From NCBI GenBank assembly GCA_951394405.1, contig OX596340.1:62001-126000 (forward strand): DNA of 64,000 bases, read 5' to 3'. This DNA is from Coprinellus micaceus (lineage: Eukaryota > Basidiomycota > Agaricomycetes > Agaricales > Psathyrellaceae). Below are positions 11,518-21,800 of the stretch, in pieces (the stretch's first letter is position 1; each line of letters opens with the position of its first letter). The notes beneath the pieces are model-generated. The model was not told where the DNA came from. It was given only the letters and a program-made list of their open reading frames with translations, and searched no databases. A program made the position numbers and the translations under genes.

Positions 11518-12758
11518 CTAAGTCAATGCACAAACCTTCCTAGCGCTGGGCGAACCTACCGGTCAAATAGCTCTGACTGAGGGCCAGAAAACATTAGTAA
11601 CCAACCTCATGGGATGGATTCTTCCCTCACCGTGTTATAAGCGTCTCGCAGGGGGATGGGGCGCTGAAAATGTTTTAATATCCCTGCGCAGAAGGCGTTG
11701 TGCGCTACGTACCCGCTCCTCCCTGTGCCCCAGCGAGGGTACTGCATTAAGAAATCTTCCGAGTCGACACGGAGGGGACCCATTCGTTGCTGGATACCTG
11801 AGGACATAGGAAGGTGGGAATGAATGGCCTGCAGGGCTCCTGGCTTGCGAAGTTTCGATAGCGCACAGCGCCCAACCATTTATAGCACTCCGTTGTCAGT
11901 GCCCACCATCAGCCCCGCGCACAAGTCTGTCAAATGGCATCGCATGTTTGACAACGTGCACAATTCCTCTTATCGACGTCGAAGGTGACTCGCTAGCCAA
12001 TACTAGATGGACGCTGTGGCGACAGGCAGCACCATTTGCGAGAGGGATACTTCTTTGCTCCTGAATAACCCATAAGAGAGCGGGGAGCGGTCAATTTAGG
12101 ACTTAATCTTCGATGCAGTCGGAGATGGGAACATGGGTCCAGTGACTTTCCATAGAATGGGCGCTGACAGACGTCATTGAGCTTACCTTGAATGTATACT
12201 CCGTCAATCTGCTTGGTGAATGAGCTGAAGCCTTTACGGAATGTTGTATTGAACTCAAAATAGATCCTCGGCGCCACCCACGAGCGTTTAGCGTGCGTCT
12301 GGAAGGGATCCAGTTGCTCTCCCTCTTGGTTCTATTCAGAGCCTCAAGACCTCTGCTGTACGCGGCTGCTATGTTGGCCTGCATGCGCAGACCGCGCCTC
12401 CCACCGCAAATAGATCTTTTGAGTCGTTCCGATCGTGGTGGTTGGTTCCTACGTTGGTGCGATTCCGATTTCCATTACCTGCAACAATGACGGTAGATGT
12501 GGCTGAAGCGATACTCAAAGGTAGGGTAGATCTGCATAGAGTCGTTCATATGACATTCGACAAGAGGCTTCGGATAGAGCAAGTTGAGGGTCCAACATGA
12601 GATGTGTCCGACACGAGGTGTGATACTTGAAAGGAGTGAATTTTATCGGAAAGCACCGAGATAGTTGTTCCTCTCAGCGGAGAGGCTCATAAGGCCATCC
12701 AAGTAGAATTGGATACATGGAACGCGAAATGGGATGGCGATTAAGATGAAAACAAAGC
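11518..12758. other. 5' side of TPR-CHAT A and decayed sequence
   Basis: Further 5' exons of gene A may lie at 11600-11700: an AG-acceptor, a short RPIPLRDAYNT frame and a GTGAGG donor are visible on the minus strand, but the phase could not be joined to 11517. The part 12480-12720 resembles 36200-36440 in short blocks (GTGGCTGAAGCGATAC; GAGGGTCCAAC; AGCACCGAGATAGT), so both hold remnants of one ancestral sequence. No intact gene was seen. Confidence 0.4.
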
Positions 12759-14990
12759 TCAGTAACCAAAATGAACATAGGCAGCCCATGTGAACAGCGA
12801 GGTCTCGGAGGTATCAAGGCGCTGTCTCAGTTCCTGCACCGAACGATGAAGGGCGTAGGCAGAAAGGGACCCATCAAAGCCGCTGCCAGAGCCCTTCTTC
12901 GTCTTGCTCCATAGGTACTTGTAGAACTCCTTGGCGACGTCAGGTGCATGGCGATCGCTAATCGCCCACATAGTCGCCACGACTCAGCGATTCCCTGCAG
13001 CCAGCATCCCTGCGGCTAGATGGACGGCTTCGTCGGACAGCTTCTCCTCTCCTGTGCTGGTTTGGCACCCTGACAGAAAGGAGAGATCAGCGTTCTTGAG
13101 ATTTCGCTCGGTGACCCTGCCGAGTTCCATGAAGCCGGTGTGAAAGCGGAACCGACTTCGCAATGGATCCCCAGGGTTCTGAGACGCATGACACGCGAGG
13201 TGAATAGCACTGAAGTCTTCCATGCTCTCCAAACATTCATCGACCGTGAGGTCATCCCCGTCAACCCTTTTGACCCGTGCACCGTGCTCCCCCGCAGCAG
13301 AGTAGATTGGTTCGACCTCCACGGTAGTCCCTGGGATCGTGGCAACTCCAGGTGCCTTTGGTTGGCTGGTTAGGAAGAGCCCAGAAACACTCACATCGAT
13401 CGGGGCGCCGTTTCTCACTCGAGAAGTGAGTGCACCGACCGTCGGAGTGTACGAGGACACTGCGTAATCGAGAAGACACTCCCCAGCACCCGTGTATATC
13501 CCTGCCGCGTGAATTGGGAGAAACGTCAAAGGTCCTGTGGGACACCACCATATCCTCGGGAGTTCTTCATCCGACGACTGGTCGCTCTTCTGTTAGTTTC
13601 GTTAGGAATAAGAAATACGTGGGCAACGGTTGAACGAACCTGAATCTGTAGGGCATCTAGGATTGGCTTCACAAGCCCGCTCCACAAGCCGTTGAGAACG
13701 TTACTTACGACACGCTTGTCGACGAGCCATTGCCTGCTGTACTGTGTTAAACCTCGCGCAACGCTTTCCTCGCCGGTATCCTCATCCGATCTCATTCGAA
13801 GTCCTTGAACCTGGAGCTGAGTCCCTAGATCTCGGACGTACTCAACTGCTGTCTGCAATGTGAAGTTTGGAAGGGGTATGTGGAGGGGCTCGTCCCGTCC
13901 AGCTGCGAGCGCTATCGCATCGCATCGGCGCTCATGAACGTTTATGATGATGACGGATCCTGTCGGAGGCAGCTGCTGTAGTAGAGTGGAGCATGACGAC
14001 GGTTGGAGGAAGGATTCGAACCCAGCGATAGCTCGAACTGTCGCGAGGAGCTCCTCCCATCCCCTTGCGAGACCTAGGTGAATACGAGCCTGGCCTTCGA
14101 GCGAAATCTTCTCCGAAAGGGACATCTCGAGGCGTGACTCGCCTCTAGATGACCCAGCGAGCTCCAGGCGCTGAGATACGTCCGAGATGCGCTGTGCGAG
14201 GACGCTATCGTGGGCGCGTAAATCGCCGAGCGGCGTACGTAGGGTGTTCAACTGGTCCCATACAAGGCAGCGTCCCTGCTCCAGCCATTCTACGGCCTTG
14301 TCGACTCGACCCAGCTCGAACGCTGTCGCGGCAGCCTCAAGAGGTGATACACCCGTCGCGGAGATACCCTCTAGCTGTGTGTATCGGTGATGGAGAGTCT
14401 GGTCGAGCCCAGCCAGTAGGGCGACAACGCGTATAGCTGTATCGAAAGCCAACACCGTCTCCGAAGAGCGAGGATCGTGGCGGTACATCTGCCGAGCCCA
14501 GAGCGAGCTCGCCTCTAGCCTCACAGAAGGGGAGGCAAAGCTGCAAGTCGCTACAAGCTTGAGGTTATCGATACTCGCTTTCAAATCATCCTGACTTCCG
14601 CCCAGAACCGAACGACGGCGTAACGACTTGGCCAGGCTGAGTTGCATCGTGGGATGACTTGCATGTCCCTCTGGAATCAGGTTGAGGGCTCTTTGCAGAG
14701 ATGAGATCGCTTCCCCGAGGTCAGAGAGATCGCCGGTGAATTCGAAACGAAGGGAAAAAGAGAGGGCTAGATTGTGAATAGTGGTAGGGAGCCCTGCATC
14801 ACCCTCCCGCGTCACGTCCGTAGCCCGCCGAAGGGTCGAGATTGCCTCGGTTACGTCTGCGAGGTTGCGGGTGGATTTGGCGCGCGACTAAAGTGACACC
14901 CCGAGGTTGCTGAGCAAGGCTGGGAGTAGTGTATAATCCTTCGAAGAGACGTCCACCGCTGTAGAGACGCAAGGAAGTGCGTGCTCTGAG
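12759..14990 (-). pseudogene. TPR-CHAT gene B, truncated and carrying two stops
   Basis: This is a minus-strand relic. From about 14990 one or two TPR units are readable, with an in-frame TAG at 14888-14890 where a Q codon stands in paralogues (SL-stop-SR versus SLQSR). The stretch 14815-13640 continues through the linker (EWLEQGRCLVWDQLNTLRTP). Intron 13590-13639 (GTTCGT...TAACAG, 50 bp, branch CTAAC) precedes PRIWWCPTGPLTFLP. The CHAT His (HLACHASQ) and Cys (SGCQTSTG) remain. A TGA at 12984-12986 (paralogues RRVVATMW, here R-stop-VVATMW) removes the last 75 residues, which are still readable to 12759. It lacks the N-terminal domain and most TPRs of gene A. Both stops fit C-to-T change. It could make only a short fragment. 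Confidence 0.88.
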
Positions 14991-15203
14991 TTTGTGTTGG
15001 GGAATCGAACTCTCACCGAACCGGCGTACGCATCGAGAGGGCAAACGAATGTATTCGGTAGATAGATAAAATAGAAAGGAAATGACTGAGAGTTGGGGAG
15101 AAGCGAGGGGGAGGGAAAGGGAAGGAAAGGAAGTCCGAACTAAGGAAGCACACGAGAGGCTACGGGTATATGTGAGTGCGCGGATGCGCACTCGCCAGGG
15201 GAA

Positions 15204-15552
15204 TCAATAGTCTAGCATGAGACGCGAGACGCGTCGAACAAAGGCCTTCTCCAAGTTCTTACGTTCCCCCTCGATCTCGGCTTCGAGTTTCTTGAGTTGA
15301 CGTCGGATGACATTGGCCTTCCCGTCGTACTTCTCCGCGGCGGCGTTATATTCGTCGACGAGGGGGAGGACATCCAAGGGAGCGACTTTGGACGTGGCGT
15401 CGGAATGGGGTCCGGGCGGGGTGGTGCTGACTTGGCGGGTACGCGCTTCAAGGAACCAGTCGAGCGCCATAAGCGTCTTCTTGTACCTCTCAAGCTCGCA
15501 GAAGAGATCAGAGCTCTGATTTTCGAGTTCCTCTAGCTCAACCTTGGAGCAA
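15204..15552 (-). pseudogene. Fragment of a coiled-coil protein, possibly DUF4140/DUF4139-like
   Basis: On the minus strand about 110 codons are open from the region of 15550 to a stop at 15204-15206, starting as VELEELENQSSDLF. The sequence is a heptad-rich coiled coil (ELERYKKTLMALDWFLEA ... VDEYNAAAEKYDGKANVIRRQLKKLEAEIEGE). The pattern of two helices separated by a D/P-rich loop resembles the coiled-coil part of fungal DUF4140/DUF4139 proteins, as judged from memory of the family. No partner domains are found on either side, so it is read as a fragment. It could also be the last exon of an unrecognised gene. Confidence 0.4.
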
Positions 15553-15600
15553 ACTTGATATCAAGGGGAGCGGTATGCGGTGGTAGCAAAGCGGTGGGCT

Positions 15601-15873
15601 TCACTGTGTTGGCGTCACACCACGCATCGTCCATGGTGGCATTCGGCGCTTGAACGAACCTGTTGGCGCGTCGGCATCAGATAGACACAGGAAGGGGAAG
15701 CTAGCAAAGGCATACCAGTCGCCCGGTCCCTTGGCACTGTCGGTGAAGTCCTCGCCCTCCCATACGGTGTAACAGTAAGGGTAGCCCCCAAAGATTCCTG
15801 CGGGAGATCTGGGATCACCAACTGGCGCAACCCACTCTAGTACCGAACTCTGTGTCTGTGTAACGAGGGCCAC
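15601..15873 (-). CDS. Hypothetical ORF, 90 aa, unrecognised
   Basis: An open minus-strand frame holds LEWVAPVGDPRSPAGIFGGY and PYCYTVWEGEDFTDS. Its composition looks protein-like, with W, Y, G and acidic residues in place of the proline/arginine-rich look of chance frames. No family was recognised. It lies just upstream of the coiled-coil fragment on the same strand and could be an exon or relic of the same locus. Real coding status is uncertain. Confidence 0.25.
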   Translation of the reverse strand: MALVTQTQSSVLEWVAPVGDPRSPAGIFGGYPYCYTVWEGEDFTDSAKGPGDWYAFASFPFLCLSDADAPTGSFKRRMPPWTMRGVTPTQ

Positions 15874-15924
15874 CCCATCAGGATGTCAAAGGACATACAC
15901 TGCGGATCTAGGAGCACCGTCAGT

Positions 15925-16164
15925 AGCTCGTTACACATGGCGGCATTGACCGCACGAGCCTTGCAGCTCGTTACCCAGGGCGGCGTCGACCGCACGAGCT
16001 TCGTAGTTCGTTACACTGGGCGGCGTTGACCGCACGAGCCTCGTAGCTCGTTGCACATGGCGGCATTGACCGCACGAGCCTTGCAGCTCGTTACCCAGGG
16101 CGGCGTCGACCGCACGAGCTTCGTAGCTCGTTACGTAGGGCAGCGTTGACAGCACTGGGTCGAA
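15925..16164. repeat. Six-unit 40-bp tandem repeat with a 120-bp higher-order period
   Basis: AGCTCGTTAC-type unit starts fall at 15925, 15965, 16005, 16045, 16085 and 16125, exactly 40 bp apart. Units 1 and 4 are nearly identical, as are units 2 and 5, so the array is an A-B-C trimer repeated twice (120 bp). Each boundary contains ACGAGC, then 5-6 bases, then GCTCGT, a short hairpin repeated through the array. The last unit is diverged. Nothing else is seen in 15874-16717. Confidence 0.92.
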
Positions 16165-16717
16165 TTCCAATCCCTCAGACCCTCGAGTATTCTCACTGGG
16201 GAACACGGGCTGTCACTACTCTCTGAGACACGCACCCTCGATGATCCCGATGGCATTCCTTTATGATGACCCATACATCGATACCAAGCGAAATTCGTTT
16301 CGTTTGATCGGATGCCTTGTGAGCAGAAACATGACGAAATGAAACCACTCATTTTGAAGGCAGACCGAGCTGAAGTGGAAAGGATAGTCGCCCTCGGCAC
16401 TTGCCCTGGGTGTGTGCTTGGCGGTGTTATGTAAGCATTGACCGCCCGAGTGAGCCAGATGTTCACATTGTTTCTTCAACACTACGACTCCACACAAATC
16501 TATGTCTGAGACGGACACCCGCACTGTGAACGGATCTAGGCTGCATACCCGGACTCGCAGAAGTCGCACCGTCAACAAGGACGCCCTCAATGGTCGTACA
16601 CAATGCGCCACATTCAAGACTCTCTTCGACTCGGGGCATGCAAGCCCATAAATACCCCCACGACAAGCGGGTGTTCGCTCCTGTTTCTTCATTTCTCCCC
16701 CACTCACAGAACCACCC

Positions 16718-18768
16718 ATGCCTGCTAAGAACGTCAAAGGGCTCGCTCCTGCGAGATCTGCTATCTCTATCCCTGCCACCGAACCCGATGACACCCAAAC
16801 CATGGCTCTCGACGCCTCCACCCTCATTCTCACCCCGGCACCTGCGCGCTCTGCGAGGACGAAGGTCACTGGTCGCAGGGAGGTGGTTGCAGCGAAGCCG
16901 ACGCCCAAGAAGAGGGGTAAGCAGCCTGCCGCTGCCATGTTCGCCCCAGCCACAGTCTCCTCGCCCGTCGTGACCCAACCCCCCAACCCCACTCCCGAGA
17001 CCTCATCCACCCCCTCGATCAGGTCCCTCCAGCTCGACATCGCCTCAATCCGTGCACGCATTGAGCAACTCCAGCTGCACGAGATCGCCACCATGACCCA
17101 TCGTCTCGACCAGGTGGAGAGTGTGGACGTCGCGTTACTTGAGGAACGCATGGATGGGGTCGAAGGGAGCGAGACCGACCTGGATGCCAGGTTGAAGGTC
17201 GTCGAGAAGTATATTAGCAGTGCGAAAGGTGTGCTCCATACCCCAACCCGACCCTCATCATACTGACACACAACTCCTGAAGACATGTTCACCGAGGTCA
17301 AGGGTGACATCTCCAGTATCAAGCTCTCGGCACAGGGCATGAAGGATGTCGTAGGGTCTGCGGTTGACACCGCCAACTGGGCCAAGGGTACGGCTGACGA
17401 AGCACTCAGTGTCGCTGAGGAAGTAAAGGAGGGTGGAGATGGGCTCTTGGCCAGGATGGACGCCAAGGACTCCAGCAAGGTCGAAATCGAGACCCTCAAG
17501 ATGCGTCTGGATGCCCTCAGTACTTCCCTCGACGCTCTCCGCCAGTCAGCATCAGCCAAGCCTCCTACCCCTGCCATTACAACGCAGGAGTATCCGGTGA
17601 TTTTGTAAACAAACCACCTGCAATGGCCGCAAATGGTTTGTCTACAAACGGCAGCAACGGCAAGGTGGTTTATTGACAAACCCCTGGAAGCGATAGGTCC
17701 CACGTGTTTAAGGCGCTTCTATTGCCGTTGGCGTCTCAATAAGGAAGTTGAACATTGAGTCACGTGATGTAAGTTCTTTTTTCATTCGCGGCAGTCCCCA
17801 CATTCCCATATGGGTAGCTCCCTCCCACTCCGCATCACACCCCTCGCCTTCGGCGGGGGCCCCGTGATGCTCCGGGGAGGGTCCCACGGCCCCCGATATG
17901 GGACCGTCAGTCACATACGTGGGGCCCCCGTTCCTTCCTGCCGCTCATCGTTTGCTCGGCCCAAGGGCCTCGAATTGACAGGCGTACGGTGGCAGTGCAC
18001 ACGCCGGTTGGGGCGCATTTTAGTAATGAATTTTATTTGAGCCCATTTGACAATGTTTTTGAGACCCCACAACATAAGATTTGGTTTATTTGATTCACTT
18101 GATGTACTTTGGTGATGTTATATGTGATCACATTCCTACCATGTGCCCTACTACATTGGGAAAGAAGCCACAAAGAAGCCAAAAAGAAGCAGTGCTGCAA
18201 GCTGCAGGGATTTGTTAACAAACCACATTCAGGTTACAGTGGCTTTGTTACAGGACCAATGCAGGACTTGCAGTGGTTTGTCTACAAATGCCCCAGACAC
18301 TGGTGTACAACGAACGTCCGCACCCCATATATCGCTCCTGTATTCCCCTCCTCTGCTCGCCCACTGGCTGCCCCTCAGCAGCCCTACAGGCCCCAGCGTC
18401 CTCAGAACCGCCGCTCCACCAGGAACGCTCCCTATCCTCCCCCCGCGACCAATCATACTCGCAACCATGGCCCCCCCAACCCAAACCCTATCACAGGGCA
18501 CACGGTTGTGGTCTACGGCCCCCACCCCGCACTCCCGGTTGAAGGGAAAGACAACCCCCTTCCCTTCCTCCGCCACATGTGCGACAACTACGTCAGTCCC
18601 AGCTTCGACGAGACCGACCTGCTCTCTGCGATTAAGATACCCTACTCGGATACCTTCACGCTGAACTTCAAGGACCCCGGTACTGCTGAGGCCTTCGTTC
18701 AGTGTGTTCACACGAATCCCCGCGTTCCGGGTGTCAAGGCCACCATCCCTTTCAACCTGGAAAAGTAG
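16718..18768 (+). pseudogene. LINE copy 2 ORF1, interrupted by a DNA element
   Basis: The frame starts at ATG 16718. A 54-bp GT-AG intron (17229-17282, GTGTGC...GAAG, branch CTGAC) is proposed because the frame has a single TGA inside it, and splicing joins AK to DMFTEVKGD in one coiled coil. ORF1 is then broken by the insertion at 17585-18304. Removing the insertion with one copy of its target duplication gives PAITTNVRTPYIAPV in frame and runs on to TAG 18766-18768. The C-terminus has the YGPHP motif and RRM-like pattern shared with copy 1. The 480-residue minus-strand frame 16261-17703 is its shadow. Confidence 0.8.
17585..18304. mobile_element. 0.72-kb inverted-repeat DNA element inserted in LINE copy 2 ORF1
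   Basis: The ends are imperfect inverted repeats, clearest over TTTGTA(A/G)ACAAACCAC followed by TGCA. The termini carry further inverted copies of the TTTGT..ACAAA word (17635, 17675, 18207, 18280 regions). Flanks share TACAACG (17578-17584 and 18306-18312), giving a 7-8 bp target duplication, and excision restores ORF1 exactly. No transposase is encoded. An 8-bp duplication would fit hAT-like elements; the class is inference. Terminal layout matches the element at 27845-29195. Confidence 0.8.
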
Positions 18769-18845
18769 GGGATCTCTGTCTTCGCGTTTACGACTTGTTT
18801 ACGATACCCTATGATAGTTTCTCCTTTCTCGATCTTTCATCGAAC

Positions 18846-21800
18846 ATGGACCTCATCTCGCCTTCGCTTGTATCTGACTCGGACATGGACATTGATGATA
18901 CTGTGGTGTACGAACCTTCCCCATATGCCCCCTTCCTGCTCTTACTGTTCCCTCCCCCTTTTTTCAGTCTTGAGAATGTCTCCTGTGTTACGTACGATGA
19001 TAGCGACCCCGCTTCGGACTATATCGCTTCGGATGATGATATGTATGACCTCCCTCTAATAAAATTAATTATGTGCCTTACCATCCACAAAGAGTGACCA
19101 CAACCGAGGGCAGCGACATCCTAAATGACGAGGACAAAATGTACAGCGATACCAATCCTCCGCCGCACCCCGAGGACGATGATAACGACTCCGGGGAGAA
19201 ATACACAACACTACGAATTGCATCATGGAATATCAATTGCGACCTGCTCCTCACCATAAAAGAGCCGCATGTTGTCGATCTGGTGAAGTCGAGCTCCCTC
19301 ACATTCTTCCAGGAGACCTCACTCAGTCAGGAAGATCACAAATGCCTCAGCCTTCCTAAGGGGTACAACGTCATCAGCTACCCGCGCCCAATCGTACCAA
19401 GCAATTCAAAACATTGGGGCGGTGTGGCGGTTGTGTATCCAGCGCATCTCAACTTCACACTACGCGACGACCTGTCCGTGCCCGAGATCATCGTCCTGGA
19501 GCTCGAAGACCTCTTTATCATCAACGCCTATATCCCCGCGCAGAACTCGAGATGGTGGCGATGGAGCAAGAAGAACCCAGAGGAAAAACTTGAGGACATT
19601 ATGGCAGCATGTGCGACCGAATATGAAGGGGGGAAGGCCGTCGTCTTACTAGGCGATCTGAATGGGAGGTTGGGAGACTGGCAATTGGACGTACTCGCTG
19701 ATCGATATCCAAGATATTCGTCGGATAAGGAGACAAACACACGGGGGCGATGGATCCAGGACACAATATGCTCGACCCACGATCTCTTTGTCGTCAATGG
19801 TTCCTCACTTGAGAGGTCAACCCCAGGGGCGTACACGTCCTTCCAAGTGCGGAACGGAATTGAAACACGCACCGTTATCGACTACGTCCTGGTGTCCGAG
19901 GAAATTGCAACTCACGTTGTCGGACTAACCATAACTCGTCCAAACACTTCCTTCGACCACGCCCTCCTCGAAATCGAGATCGAAATCCCGGATAACCACA
20001 TGTCTCAACCAATAGGACACGACACCCCTGCGTTCTCTGCCGAAGAATGCTTACCACCTGCAACTACGGACCTGGACCTCGTGCTGGAGGAGGTATTAAG
20101 CACCAGGATGACGGACGACGACGCTACTCGGGAATTCTATGGCTCAGTTTACGCCAATGGACCTCCGTTCAACATATACATCGCCACATCGCACATTGGG
20201 AAAGGGAGGCAGAGGTGTGCCATAGCACGCTCGGACAAGGCGATCGAGACAATCATCACATCGGGAACACGCCCCGACGCTGTGTACTCCGCAATTGTAT
20301 ATCTGGCAATCCACACACCACCTGATCGTGCGCTGGTGATACACCTCGACATTAACTCAGTCATTCGTTCGCTGTGCTACGTGGTCGGACCACTCTACCT
20401 TCGTGCCGGTCTCAAGGAGTCGTCTCCTCTCGCAGCGGCAGCAAGGTCGCTCAGCCGAAGGACTGCCCCAACGTCATTTGTATCTGTTGATGAGAAAGTT
20501 TTGAACCTTGGTCCGTGGAAGGCTTGCGTGCAAGCAGCCAACGGACGACTGCCAGAACTCCCGTCACCAGAATTCTCGATTCCGAATGACTACGCCCATC
20601 TGCTCCCACCGGTGCCATCTCATAGCTCAACGCCCCCCTTGCCGGACTTCACCAAACCCAAAGTCTTCACAACACTACCTCCAACACCGAAGGTCACATA
20701 TAGCGACCGCACGGCCCTGGAGATACTTGACGATACTCCCTATACCCCGATGCCTACCGACGTGGATCCTCGATCAAATGCGCATCGAGGACGATATGCA
20801 AACAGGCTCAAACAGCACCGAAATTTACAAGCCCTCGAAGCTGTCAGGACACCGGGAGAGCTGTGGAGACTCAAGAGGTGGTGGACAGACCCGAAGGCTC
20901 GTCCAGAAAGCCTGACGCTAGGCGTCCTCAAGGGCGACTTCCAGGAAAGGATGAACCCCCCCTCCACCCTCCCTGATTTCATTGATCAAGAACGTTTCGA
21001 GAATGACCACTTGCGGGCACTCCAGATCCCCAAACACACTGTTGATACAACCCCAAAAAGGTCGTTCTCGAGGCCTTTCACATCAGAGGAAGTCACCTGG
21101 GCAAAAAGTCGTATCAAGAAGAGGCCCGCAAAGAGTGCGCGAGGTATCGACGGCGTATCATACCGCGACTTGGTTGGGATCAGCAGCGACAAACTTCGAG
21201 ACCTATACAATCTATGCATCTCCCGCAACCAGGTGCCCAACCCCTGGACCATGAGCACACTCGTCGCTATACCGAAACCTCGGAAACCTTTGAAGGATCC
21301 AAAGAGTTATCGGATCATTTCCCTAAATTCCTGCGTGGGGAAGGTATGGAGAACATGTCACACCCAAAGTCAGTCTAATCTTACAAGCTAGCATTTGAAT
21401 AGGTGATGACCCTCCTCATGGACCGACGGCTGAGAGAGTTCTTCGAATCGATAAATCTCTTGCCTGACTCACAGAATGGGTTCCGAGAGGGCTATCGAAC
21501 TACTAACAATGCGTTTGTTCTTCGCCACTGCACCGACCGAGCCCGCGCTGAGAAGAAATGCCTTGTTGTACTATCGATCGACCTCAAGAACGCCTTTCCT
21601 TCCACGAACCTCTCGACGCTGTGGGCTAAGCTCGACGACATTGGCGCACGAGGACCAATTATTGACTGGCTTAGGACATTCTACGAAGTGATGACATACC
21701 GGGTGAAAGCTGGGGATGACTACTCAGAGGCGTTCGACTCTGCATGGGGCATCATGGCTGGTGACTCCATCTCCCCCGCGCTCTTCCTCGCATTCACATA

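Noticed and set aside
14995..15040. tRNA-like T-arm (GTTCGATTCC on the minus strand)
   Set aside because: The flanking bases do not pair and no acceptor or anticodon arm is found.
15925..16164. CRISPR array
   Set aside because: Units are contiguous 40-bp tandem copies without unique spacers, in a eukaryotic context.
16261..17703. 480-residue minus-strand open frame
   Set aside because: It is antisense to ORF1 of LINE copy 2, serine/valine-rich, without a domain; the plus strand explains the sequence.
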